From: Collinsella sp.
Lineage (GTDB): Bacteria; Actinomycetota; Coriobacteriia; Coriobacteriales; Coriobacteriaceae
DNA: 39,731 bases
Assembly: GCA_022720335.1 (NCBI GenBank)
Contig: JAIHVJ010000003.1
Span: 1-39,731 of the forward strand
Direction of reading: 5' to 3'
This document shows, piece by piece, positions 1 through 7,318 of the stretch. The notes beneath the pieces were generated by a model. It saw only the letters and a program-made list of their open reading frames with translations. It did no database searches and was not told where the DNA came from. The translations under genes and the position numbers were made by a program. Within the stretch, counting starts at the first letter, position 1; each line of letters begins with the position of its first letter.

Positions 1-530
1 TGGAAGATGTCGCGCGTGACGCGGGCGACATTTCCGCTCGTCTTGAGCTTGATCTTGTCCGAACCGCCGGCAATACCCTGATAGCCCATATCAAAGGTTG
101 CGTTTTTGGAAAGATCGATTCCCGTTCCCTGCATTGCGGCACTGGCGTCTTGGAGCGCGCCTTCGGGACCGACCTTAAAGTCGATGGAGTTCTGCGCGGA
201 TCCGGTCTTGGCGTCGGCGGCAATGGTCCAGGTGTTCATGGCGTCGATCTTCATGTTGGTGACATGGATGCCGTAGGCCGAATGATTGTCGATGGTGGTC
301 GCGTCTTCTGAGGGGCCCTGAAGCGTGCCGTCGGCCTTGGCGACGAAGGGAATAACCGTCGGAACTTTGAACTCAACGTTGTCGATCTCGGTCCTGACCA
401 TTACCTTCGTGCTTCCAACACGCCCGGCTGCCATAGCTGGCGTCGGGACGGCGCCCATTGCGAGCGCGAGCGCGAGCCCTGCGCCCACGACGAGCGCTCT
501 GGCTCCGTTCATGTTCCTGGTGATGTCCAT
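1..530 (-). CDS. Secreted surface-type protein, C-terminus cut by window edge
   Basis: The first 176 codons of a minus-strand gene are present; it runs off the left edge. The start is an ATG whose complement ends at 530, with an AAAGGAA ribosome binding site about 7 bases upstream. Residues 1-35 form a clear signal peptide: short basic N-terminus, hydrophobic core rich in A/L/V/G, and a likely cleavage after AMA-A. The mature part opens with many Val/Thr residues, then a stretch around VPTVIPFVAKADGTL and a later polar beta-rich region with few charged clusters, typical of a beta-sandwich surface protein. It lies 12 bases after a membrane-anchored protein in the same operon. From memory it resembles small WxL/camelysin-type surface proteins of gut Gram-positives, but I cannot name the family. 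Function unknown; presumably exported by Sec and cell-wall or matrix associated. Confidence 0.7.
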   Translation of the reverse strand, partial: MDITRNMNGARALVVGAGLALALAMGAVPTPAMAAGRVGSTKVMVRTEIDNVEFKVPTVIPFVAKADGTLQGPSEDATTIDNHSAYGIHVTNMKIDAMNTWTIAADAKTGSAQNSIDFKVGPEGALQDASAAMQGTGIDLSKNATFDMGYQGIAGGSDKIKLKTSGNVARVTRDIF

Positions 531-542
531 GGTCGTTCCTTT

Positions 543-971
543 CTATTCGCCGCGGGCCGTCCCCGCGATGATTGGACGAGCGGGGCACGTCTCGATTGTC
601 TTGCCGGTCTCGACCACACCGGATTCGTACATGGTCTCGTCGTTTTGGATGACGCGGAATCGCTGGGGAAATTTATTGTCTTGGACGTTTTGCACGTTGA
701 CGCGCAGCTTGCCGTCCTCCTGCAGCTGAGCGACCGGTGCGACCGAAATCGTCATCATGTTGTCGCGGACGATGGCGTCGAGCTCATCTTGGATTTCCTG
801 ACGCGTTTTGCCCTCGGCCGTCGTAACCGAAGCGCCCGCCTCGGGTACGGGCTGCGACTGCCAAGCGTATAGTCCTACGGCGACAAGGGCACAGACGATG
901 GCCAAACAGGCAAGGATGAGCTTCTTGCGACGACCCAGGCCTGCAAAGTGGGGTGGCTTCTTCGCGCTCAT
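543..971 (-). CDS. Single-pass membrane-anchored extracytoplasmic protein (142 aa)
   Basis: The start chosen is the ATG at 971, which overlaps the stop of the upstream gene in an ATGA arrangement; a longer reading to 1409 has no support. Residues 1-17 are basic (MSAKK, GLGRRKK), residues about 18-40 form one transmembrane segment, and the remaining ~100 residues should lie outside the cell. The outer part has a short helical region (TRQEIQDELDAIV) followed by beta-strands with a motif FRVIQNDETMYESGVV..GK.IE. That pattern recalls small Gram-positive surface domains reading 'Y-SG-I-PG..I....L..G.Y', which normally continue for another 15-25 residues; this protein stops soon after the equivalent of AGT, so it may be shortened at its C-terminus. 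Middle gene of a three-gene operon. Function unknown; family resemblance is from memory and weak. Confidence 0.75.
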   Translation of the reverse strand: MSAKKPPHFAGLGRRKKLILACLAIVCALVAVGLYAWQSQPVPEAGASVTTAEGKTRQEIQDELDAIVRDNMMTISVAPVAQLQEDGKLRVNVQNVQDNKFPQRFRVIQNDETMYESGVVETGKTIETCPARPIIAGTARGE

Positions 972-1264
972 GCGGCATCCTTGGCGGTATAGATGCGCGC
1001 AAAGGTGGACGGGTTCGCTCCAAAGAGCATGTGAAGCATCAGGCGGCGTGAGTAGACAAGCTCGTCGAAGTCGGGAGGGAGCTCGATGTCGTGGATATGC
1101 GCGATGCGGTGGGCGAGCGCCGAGAACGACTCGGGGTCGCAGATCACATCGGTGGTAACGTGGTAGACCGTCGTATCGGGGAATGCCTCTTCGTCGAAAG
1201 GCAGGAGATGGGGATCGTCGTCGACTTCGATGGCGATGCCGTACTGGGGCCAGTAATATGCCAT
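968..1264 (-). CDS. Small soluble hypothetical protein (98 aa), first gene of surface-protein operon
   Basis: ATG at 1264 is preceded by GGGAGG with five-base spacing; the stop overlaps the next start (ATGA), indicating translational coupling. The protein is acidic, soluble and lacks a signal peptide or transmembrane segment. I do not recognise it with confidence. The segment YGIAIEVDDDPH, followed by D-TTVYHVTTDVI and then a helix beginning DPESFSALAHRI, resembles the core of DUF559/Vsr-type PD-(D/E)XK folds (a '-AIEVDG--H-' strand, then a strand, then a helix). If so it is a shortened or inactive version, because the upstream helix and glutamate typical of that fold are missing and the usual DG is DD. 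The C-terminal half (FDELVYSRRLMLHMLFG) looks helical. Real gene by start signal and coupling; function unknown. Confidence 0.65.
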   Translation of the reverse strand: MAYYWPQYGIAIEVDDDPHLLPFDEEAFPDTTVYHVTTDVICDPESFSALAHRIAHIHDIELPPDFDELVYSRRLMLHMLFGANPSTFARIYTAKDAA

Positions 1265-1610
1265 GGGAACCTCCCTGCTTCTGGGGCCAAAACTTCTGTC
1301 GGTTTTGGCTGTCGATGCCGACGGTATCAGCCACTACTTGACCAATTGCTGACCAAATGCTTGACGGATTGGTGTCTCCGCAGGTAAAAGGCGGCAAAAA
1401 ATACTCCAACTTTTTTCAAGCGACAATCGCGCGGTCGGCGACGGCGGGGCCATATGTGTCAAAAGCATCGTCTGCCGAGGAAATCAAGCCGCTCGCCGAA
1501 TTGCACGAACGTAAAAATCGCCAATTATGGAGACGGTCTCGAACACGTCGACGAAACGATGCGGTAACATCTCCCTGCAAATACTGTAGTTAGCTAAAGG
1601 GGGAGTTCGC
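1265..1610. other. Divergent intergenic region
   Basis: A 346-bp gap between the leftward surface-protein operon and the rightward dehydrogenase operon. It must hold promoters for both. I see three phased 11-bp repeats (1338-1371), a palindrome GAGAC-G-GTCTC (1531-1541) and weak -10-like boxes only. No convincing gene: the reading frame spanning 1357-1593 has no ribosome binding site and no protein-like composition. Confidence 0.6.
1338..1371. repeat. Three helically phased 11-12 bp direct repeats
   Basis: TTGACCAATTG (1338-1348), CTGACCAAATG (1349-1359) and CTTGACGGATTG (1360-1371) follow each other without a gap; the first two differ at two positions and the third is diverged. Spacing of one DNA turn places equal bases on one face of the helix, as for a multimeric activator or repressor. 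They end about 74 bases upstream of the leftward gene starting at 1264, with a possible -10 (TGATAC, minus strand, 1328-1323) next to them. Confidence 0.5.
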
Positions 1611-3212
1611 GTGTCTGCAACCATCAAACCCTTCACCGACGAGTTCGAAGAGTATGGTCGCGACGAGTCTCGCGCATCGGGCGAGGCCTCGAGCATCTCG
1701 TTTCCGACAACGGAAGACGAGGTCCGTGCCATTTTGGAAAAGCTCCATGCCGAGCGTGTCCCGGTAACGGTTCAGGGCGCCCGAACCGGCCTTGCCGCCG
1801 GTGCCGTGCCCCACGGCGGGCATATCCTCAATACTTCCCGTATGAATCGCTACTTGGGCCTTCGCCGCGATGAACAAGGCCAATTTCTGCTGCGCGTGGA
1901 GCCGGGCGTTGTGCTCTCGGAGCTGCGCAAGCAGCTGAGTAAGAAGGTGCTGCCGACTGCTGGTTGGGACCATGCATCGCTTGAGGTCTACGAGGAATTC
2001 CAAGAGGCCCCCGAGCAGTTCTTTCCCACCGATCCCACCGAGACGTCTGCCTGTCTGGGCGGCATGGCGGCATGTAACGCCTCCGGCGCCCGCAGCTACG
2101 CCTACGGCCCCATGCGCCCACATATCACGGGACTCCACGTCGCGCTGGCTGATGGCGATTTGCTTGAGCTTCAGCGCGGCGAGGCTTTTGCCCAGGGCCG
2201 CCACCTGTCGCTCGTGACGGCAGCGGGCCGTACGCTCGAGCTCGATCTTCCCGGATATACCATGCCCAAGACAAAAAATGCCTCAGGTTATTTCGTTGCG
2301 GACGAAATGGACGCCATCGACCTCTTTATCGGTGCTTGCGGCACGCTCGGCGTTATCACCGAGCTCGAGATCGCCCTGCAGGCGGCGCCTGCGGTCGTTT
2401 GGGGTGTGAGCTGCTTTTTCGATAGCGAAGACAAGGCCGTGTCCTTTACCGATTCCGTGCGTCCCGTCCTGTCCCATGCGGCTGCCATCGAGTACTTCGA
2501 CGCTGGCGCCCTGGATATTCTACGTCGCCAGCGCGAGCAGTCGACGGCGTTTGCCTCGCTGCCGGCGCTCGACAAAGAGGCCAAGGTCTGTGTCTACGTG
2601 GAGCTCGACTGCGACGACGAAGCCCAGGCGACTGAGGAGCTGTACCACCTGGGATGGGTTTTGGAGCTTGCGGGCGGCCACGACGACGCGACCTGGGTTG
2701 CGCGCACCGAGGTCGATCGCGAGTGTCAGCGATTCTTCCGCCATGCGGTGCCCGAGAGCGTCAACATGCTCATCGACGAGCGTCGCCGCACGGATCCTAC
2801 CATCACCAAACTGGGGTCGGACATGTCGGTGCCCAACGCACGCTTGGCCGATGTCATCGCCCTTTATCGCCGTACGTTGTCCGAAAGTGGGCTTGAATCT
2901 GCCGCCTGGGGGCACATCGGTAACAACCATCTGCATGTGAACATTCTGCCGCGCGATGCGCAGGATTACCGCCGCGGCGGAGAACTCTTTGCCCAGTGGG
3001 CTTCCGAGGTCACGGCCATGGGCGGTGCCGTTTCTGCCGAGCATGGCGTCGGTAAGATCAAGGCGGGCTTTTTGGAGACGATGTACGGTCACGAGGCTAT
3101 GGTCGAGTCGGCGCGGCTCAAGCTCCAGCTCGATCCCGACGGGCAGCTGGGTCGCGGCAACCTGTTTTCGGAGAAGCTCTTGGATGAGCTCGTCCAGAAA
3201 GGGGGCGCGTGA
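1611..3212 (+). CDS. FAD-linked oxidase/dehydrogenase, GlcD/D-lactate dehydrogenase family (LctD-like)
   Basis: A 533-residue flavoprotein starting at GTG 1611 behind AGGGGGAG. The N-terminal half is an FAD-binding type 4 domain: PVTVQGARTGLAAG (about 51-64) is the pyrophosphate loop, followed by TDPTETSACLGGMAACNASG and GACGTLGVITELEI. The C-terminal half is the FAD-linked oxidase C domain with GHIGNNHLHVN (about 434-444, metal/substrate histidines) and the family hallmark SAEHGVGKIK (about 475-484). Such enzymes oxidise D-lactate, glycolate or related 2-hydroxy acids. The gene overlaps etfB by 4 bases and is followed by a ferredoxin-domain EtfA, the same partner set as the LctBCD lactate dehydrogenase of Acetobacterium woodii, where lactate oxidation to pyruvate with NAD+ is driven by reduced ferredoxin. 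Substrate is inferred; no lactate permease is in the window. Confidence 0.88.
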   Translation: MSATIKPFTDEFEEYGRDESRASGEASSISFPTTEDEVRAILEKLHAERVPVTVQGARTGLAAGAVPHGGHILNTSRMNRYLGLRRDEQGQFLLRVEPGVVLSELRKQLSKKVLPTAGWDHASLEVYEEFQEAPEQFFPTDPTETSACLGGMAACNASGARSYAYGPMRPHITGLHVALADGDLLELQRGEAFAQGRHLSLVTAAGRTLELDLPGYTMPKTKNASGYFVADEMDAIDLFIGACGTLGVITELEIALQAAPAVVWGVSCFFDSEDKAVSFTDSVRPVLSHAAAIEYFDAGALDILRRQREQSTAFASLPALDKEAKVCVYVELDCDDEAQATEELYHLGWVLELAGGHDDATWVARTEVDRECQRFFRHAVPESVNMLIDERRRTDPTITKLGSDMSVPNARLADVIALYRRTLSESGLESAAWGHIGNNHLHVNILPRDAQDYRRGGELFAQWASEVTAMGGAVSAEHGVGKIKAGFLETMYGHEAMVESARLKLQLDPDGQLGRGNLFSEKLLDELVQKGGA

Positions 3213-4030
3213 AGATGAGCGATTTCCATATGGTGGTGTGCGTCAAGGCCGTGCCGGGCAGCACCGAGGTCAAGATGGACCCCAAGACCAATACCATCGT
3301 GCGCGATGGCAAGCAGGCGGTCATTAATCCCTTTGATGCGAGCGCTTTGGAATGCGCGCTGGCGCTGAAAGACGACTTTATCGGCTTTGGCATGGACGTG
3401 CGCGTAACGGTGGTGTCGATGGGCATCCACGCGACCGAGTCGCTGCTGCGCGACTGCATCGCTCGAGGTGCCGACGACGCGCTGCTGCTGACCGATCGCG
3501 CCTTTGCAGGTGCCGATACCCTAGCCACCACCTATGCCCTCAAATGCGGCATCGAGGCTCTCGACGAGGACTTCGACCTGCTCATCTGCGGCAAGATGGC
3601 AGTGGACGGCGATACGGCCCAGATCGGCCCCGAGCTGGCCGGTGCTTTTGAGATTCCCTGTGTGACCGACGTGAGCTGCGTGCAGAGCGCGGGCTTTACG
3701 ACCTGTGGTTCACTGGCGCTTGTTCACGGCTGCGATGCCGGCGAGGAGACGGTCTATCTTGAGATGCCGTGTGCGATGACGACCGCCAAGGAGATTGGCC
3801 AGCTGCGTATGCCGAGTATTGCCGGTATCCGCGCATCCGAGGATGCGGACGTGCGCGTGGTCAGCGCTGCCGACGTGAACGCCGACCCCTCGCGTTGCGG
3901 TCTTGCCGGATCGCCGACGCAGGTCGTGCGCTCGTTTGTGCCCGACCGTGATCAAACGTGTGAGACCGTTGAGGGCACGGCATCCGAGCAGGCGGAAAAG
4001 CTCGCCAAGATTATCGAGGGGATGGCATAG
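3209..4030 (+). CDS. etfB: Electron transfer flavoprotein subunit beta
   Basis: A 273-residue EtfB/FixA. The reading begins at GTG 3209 in a GTGA overlap with the preceding stop; an ATG at 3215 is an equally possible start, with the AGGGGG ribosome binding site upstream serving either. Family features: VKAVPGSTEVKMDP near the N-terminus, INPFDASALECALALKD, then FDLLICGKMAVDGDTAQIGP, the loop that in Etf beta subunits contacts the nucleotide cofactor (FAD in bifurcating Etfs, AMP in others), and TTAKEIGQLRMPSI towards the end. It pairs with EtfA to carry electrons for the dehydrogenase encoded directly upstream. The gene order dehydrogenase-etfB-etfA differs from lctBCD (etfB-etfA-LDH) but contains the same components. 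Whether the beta site binds FAD, and hence bifurcates, cannot be read with certainty. Confidence 0.9.
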   Translation: MKMSDFHMVVCVKAVPGSTEVKMDPKTNTIVRDGKQAVINPFDASALECALALKDDFIGFGMDVRVTVVSMGIHATESLLRDCIARGADDALLLTDRAFAGADTLATTYALKCGIEALDEDFDLLICGKMAVDGDTAQIGPELAGAFEIPCVTDVSCVQSAGFTTCGSLALVHGCDAGEETVYLEMPCAMTTAKEIGQLRMPSIAGIRASEDADVRVVSAADVNADPSRCGLAGSPTQVVRSFVPDRDQTCETVEGTASEQAEKLAKIIEGMA

Positions 4031-5236
4031 ATGAGCGGATTGAATATCGATAGCGAAGCCTGCATCGGTTGCGGTCGCTGCGTTCGCGCCTGTGCCTCGG
4101 GCGGCATCGTAGTGGAAGGCGAGCGATCAAGCCGATGCGCCCGCGTAACCGACGGCTGCATCCTATGCGGTGGGTGCGTCGACGCCTGCCCTGTCAACGC
4201 TATCTCGATCGAGCGTGATGAGGCCGCTGGTGCGGTTGGCCTCGATGCGTACCGAGACATTTGGGTATTCGCGCAGACCGACGAGCACTATACGGTGAAT
4301 CCCGTTGCCTATGAGCTCATGGGCAAGGGCCGCGAGCTTGCCGATGCTCGTGGCTGCCGTTTGGTGGCGCTGGTCGGTATGGGCCCCGAGGGTTCTCTCG
4401 GTGACCTGGAGCATCTGGTTTGCGCGGGCGCCGACGAAGTCCTGGCCTGTCGCGACGAGCGCCTGCGCCAAAACGATGCGGAGGTCTACGCCCGCTTGAT
4501 CTGCGATTTGGTAGCCGAACGCAAACCCGAGGCCATCCTATACGGTGCGACCGCTTTTGGTCGCGAACTGGCACCCGGCGTTGCCGTGCGTTTGCAGACG
4601 GGCCTTACGGCTGACTGCACCGTACTTTCGATGGATGCAGAGACGGGACTGCTGCAACAGACGCGTCCGGCGTTTGGCGGCAACCTGATGGCCACCATCA
4701 TTTGCCCCAACCACCGTCCGCAGATGGCAACGGTGCGCCCCGGTATCTTTAAGGCTCCCGACTTCGACTACGGCCGCTCTGGCACGATCACCCAGATATC
4801 GCTTGCGGATGATGCTAAGGCTCGTGTCGAGATCTCGATTCCCGCCGAGGAGTGGGGACAGCAGCCCTCGATCGCCAATGCCGAGTGCCTGGTCGTGGTG
4901 GGTCGCGGCATTGGTTCCAAGAAAAACCTGCCGTTGATGCGAAGGCTCGCCGAGGCTCTGGGAGCCGAGCTTGGCTGCACGCGACCTGTCGTGGAGGCCG
5001 GCTGGTTGGAGTATCGCCATCAGATTGGCCAGACGGGCGTATCGGTTTCGCCCAAGCTTCTCGTGAGTATCGGTGTTTCGGGCGCCATTCAGCATCTTGC
5101 CGGCATCGGTGGGGCGGAGTGCATTATCGCCATCAACGAGGACCCGGATGCCCCCATTTTCGGTGCTGCCCAGTACAAGGTTGTTGGGGACGCCGTCGAG
5201 GTCGTCGAGGAGCTGCTGGCCCAGCTTGAGCGCTAG
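4031..5236 (+). CDS. etfA: Electron transfer flavoprotein subunit alpha with N-terminal two-cluster ferredoxin domain
   Basis: 401 residues; ATG 4031 follows the etfB stop directly, with GAGGGG about 9 bases upstream. Residues 1-57 are a 2[4Fe-4S] ferredoxin module: C11, C14, C17, C21 and C43, C46, C49, C53-P are all present. Residues about 70-250 are the Etf alpha N-domain, and residues about 290-400 the FAD domain, with the alpha signature around QTGVSVSPKLLVSIGVSG. An iron-sulfur extension on EtfA is typical of Etfs that exchange electrons with ferredoxin (CarE and LctC of Acetobacterium), supporting a confurcating role with the upstream dehydrogenase. Its stop shares the palindrome CTAG with the stop of the convergent HD gene, so the coding sequences overlap by 4 bases and no terminator fits between them. 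Confidence 0.92.
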   Translation: MSGLNIDSEACIGCGRCVRACASGGIVVEGERSSRCARVTDGCILCGGCVDACPVNAISIERDEAAGAVGLDAYRDIWVFAQTDEHYTVNPVAYELMGKGRELADARGCRLVALVGMGPEGSLGDLEHLVCAGADEVLACRDERLRQNDAEVYARLICDLVAERKPEAILYGATAFGRELAPGVAVRLQTGLTADCTVLSMDAETGLLQQTRPAFGGNLMATIICPNHRPQMATVRPGIFKAPDFDYGRSGTITQISLADDAKARVEISIPAEEWGQQPSIANAECLVVVGRGIGSKKNLPLMRRLAEALGAELGCTRPVVEAGWLEYRHQIGQTGVSVSPKLLVSIGVSGAIQHLAGIGGAECIIAINEDPDAPIFGAAQYKVVGDAVEVVEELLAQLER

Positions 5237-6045
5237 GCGCGCGCCAGCCAGTCGCGCATCTCGTCCTTTAGGCACTCCCAGGTCGCTTGCGTGGTGGGAT
5301 TGGTAAAGGGGCGCGTAATGCCAAAGGGTGCGTCGAGCAGGCGGTAGATATCGCCCTGTTCGCGCGCCAGCGCGCGGCTTGCTGGATAGACGAGCTCAAA
5401 CATAAAGCAGATAAGCCCCACCAAGAAGTCGGCGGGCTCATCGCGCTCATCGCGTGCGACGCAGCGGTGCTCGTCAAAGGCGGCAAGTGTCGGCGACGAG
5501 AAACGGCTGCCGAGAAACGTCTTCTCGTCCACCTTGAGGATAGTGTCGACGGTGCTGTCGGCGATGGTGCGCATAATGTCGATCTTGTCACCATCGCGCA
5601 CGATATCGCAGAAGCACCGTGTACGCTCGTCGAGTTGTGCCGGCAGGCGAAAGTCGCTGTGATAGGCGATGCTCGCTCGGATGAGCTCGTCATGCGCACC
5701 GGTTTCGATAAAGTCACGGATGTTTGTCGTGGCGGGTGCATCGGCGGGATTCTCGCCAAAGAGGACCTCGATGCCCAGCGCCGCATGGCTCATGCTCTCG
5801 GCGTCCTTAAAGGTGTCCCAGCGTCGCAGCTGCTCAAAGCGGCCCATATCGTGTAGCAGGCCGCAAAGCCATGCCAGGTCAATATCTTCTGACGACCAGC
5901 CCTGCTCGCGCGCTACGGCATCGCATGCCTCGGCCACGTGGTACGTATGCTCGATTTTGAGCGCGATGCGTGGGTTGGTGGCGTCGTAGGCATCGGTGTA
6001 GCTTTTGAAGGCCGCGCGCGCCCGGTCTCGATCGATAGCTGTCAT
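5233..6045 (-). CDS. HD-domain metal-dependent phosphohydrolase
   Basis: 270 residues; ATG at 6045 preceded by AGGAAG with five-base spacing. The HD superfamily motif order is visible: H33 (EHTYHV), H65-D66 in CGLLHDMGRF, and a later aspartate in DGDKID (about 151-156). The sequence YHSDFRLP and VRDGDKIDIMR resembles HD proteins acting on nucleotides or related phosphoesters. It is soluble, with no sensory or synthetase domain, so it is not a Rel protein, and it lacks the insertions of dGTPases. Monocistronic and convergent with etfA. Exact substrate unknown. Confidence 0.82.
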   Translation of the reverse strand: MTAIDRDRARAAFKSYTDAYDATNPRIALKIEHTYHVAEACDAVAREQGWSSEDIDLAWLCGLLHDMGRFEQLRRWDTFKDAESMSHAALGIEVLFGENPADAPATTNIRDFIETGAHDELIRASIAYHSDFRLPAQLDERTRCFCDIVRDGDKIDIMRTIADSTVDTILKVDEKTFLGSRFSSPTLAAFDEHRCVARDERDEPADFLVGLICFMFELVYPASRALAREQGDIYRLLDAPFGITRPFTNPTTQATWECLKDEMRDWLARA

Positions 6046-6171
6046 AATGACTTCCTAAAAAGTTGTGTCTTTCGATCCGGTGGCAATTGTAGGTGAACTC
6101 GGTTGCTGTCGGATGATGATTCTGCCGTATCGCTACATGCGGCTCGGAGACCTTGTCAGGATGAGAAGCGT

Positions 6172-6864
6172 ATGGTGCTCAAAATCGTTAGAACCGTCTG
6201 GCCGGTGATGCTTACCTATGTTGCAATAGGCGCGCCGTGCGGAATGATCATGGGGCAGACGGGAATGGAGCCCTGGATGGTCTTTGCCCTGAGCAGTACG
6301 TTTGTGACGGGCAGCGGCCAGTTTATGATCTGCAACCTGTGGCTGGCGGGTGTGCCGGCAGCATCGATCGTCGCGAGCGTTGCCGCCATCTCCTCGCGTT
6401 TTGCGCTTTACTCGGCATCGATCGCACCGCATCTGAGGGGTGCCTCGAAGCGTCAGACGCTGGCTGTTGCCGCGACACTTACCGAGGAGGCATATGGCAT
6501 CTCGCTTGCCAAGTTGGTTGAAGGGGAGGATTGGGGCCCGCGCGAGTCCTTTGTGCTCAACGTGATCCTCATCGCAACATGGGGCGTTTCGTGTACGATG
6601 GGCGCCATCGTCGGCGCCGTTGTCGATGTTCCCACCGCCATTGCAGCCTTTGTCTGCACCTCGCTCTTTATCTGCCTGCTCTTTTCGCAGCGGCTGTCGC
6701 GCGGTAACGTTGTCGCGGCGGTTTCGGGCGCGGTGTCCGTCGCCGTATGCAAGTTCTTGGGCCTCGCGAATATTGCCGTGCCGGCAAGCGTCGTGGTCGG
6801 CATTGCCATTGCGCTGGCGTGCGATGCTGTATTTGACGGAAGAGGTGCCCGCGATGCCCGCTAA
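6172..6864 (+). CDS. azlC: AzlC-family branched-chain amino acid exporter, large subunit
   Basis: The ATG at 6172 (MVLKIVRTVWPVMLTY) is chosen; the frame extends to a TTG at 6103 but the extra residues are polar and unlike the family, and 230 residues is the usual AzlC length. A weak AGGATGAG lies upstream. Several hydrophobic helices are visible, with the AzlC-typical segments AIGAPCGMIMGQTGMEPW, FVTGSGQFMICNLW and ISSRFALYSASIAPHL near the N-terminal half, and TEEAYGIS. Together with AzlD it exports branched-chain amino acids or similar small compounds. azlD starts inside the last codons of this gene (11-base overlap). Upstream region 6046-6171 is the divergent promoter region shared with the HD gene. 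Confidence 0.88.
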   Translation: MVLKIVRTVWPVMLTYVAIGAPCGMIMGQTGMEPWMVFALSSTFVTGSGQFMICNLWLAGVPAASIVASVAAISSRFALYSASIAPHLRGASKRQTLAVAATLTEEAYGISLAKLVEGEDWGPRESFVLNVILIATWGVSCTMGAIVGAVVDVPTAIAAFVCTSLFICLLFSQRLSRGNVVAAVSGAVSVAVCKFLGLANIAVPASVVVGIAIALACDAVFDGRGARDAR

Positions 6865-7177
6865 CGAGTTCTTGGTTCTGTGGCTGTCGTCGTGGGCTGC
6901 TATCGCGTTCTTTCGCATCGCGCCGGCGTTCGCCTTGCGCGGGCGGACCCTGTCGCCCCGCATTACCGAGGCCCTGGGCTATATCCCGCCCGCTGCCTTT
7001 GCCGCGCTGGTCGCCAACGACTTGGTGAACCCCGGCGCGTTCGACGCGGGACTCTGGCCTGCCTTGGTTCCCTGGATTGCGGCCACCGGCGTCGTGGCGG
7101 TGGCAATCAAGACAAAGTCGATGTTGTGGTGCTGCGTTTCGGGCATCGTGTTCTATATCGTTTTGAGCCTCGTATAG
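6854..7177 (+). CDS. azlD: AzlD-family branched-chain amino acid exporter, small subunit
   Basis: 107 residues from ATG 6854, overlapping azlC by 11 bases, with GGAAGAGG as ribosome binding site inside the azlC 3' end. Four hydrophobic helices: 5-25, 40-62, 66-84 and 88-107. The motif ALGYIPPAAFAALVANDLV is characteristic of AzlD (the 'YIPPA' helix). Acts as the partner membrane subunit of AzlC. It ends the two-gene unit; 141 non-coding bases follow before the next gene, without a strong terminator. Confidence 0.88.
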   Translation: MPANEFLVLWLSSWAAIAFFRIAPAFALRGRTLSPRITEALGYIPPAAFAALVANDLVNPGAFDAGLWPALVPWIAATGVVAVAIKTKSMLWCCVSGIVFYIVLSLV

Positions 7178-7318
7178 GAGCAGGACGCGTTATCGTCCCG
7201 GCCTAACGAATCGAATTTCTCACCGAGGCGGTCTGCTTCTTCTGGTACCATGGTCAAACTTTACTGTAGCAAAGCGTGACGTGGGCTTTTGTTCTGCGTC
7301 AGCGGAAATGGGGGTTTC

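Noticed and set aside
6103..6171. TTG-start extension of azlC
   Set aside because: Adds 23 polar residues before the family-typical N-terminus, with no ribosome binding site before TTG.
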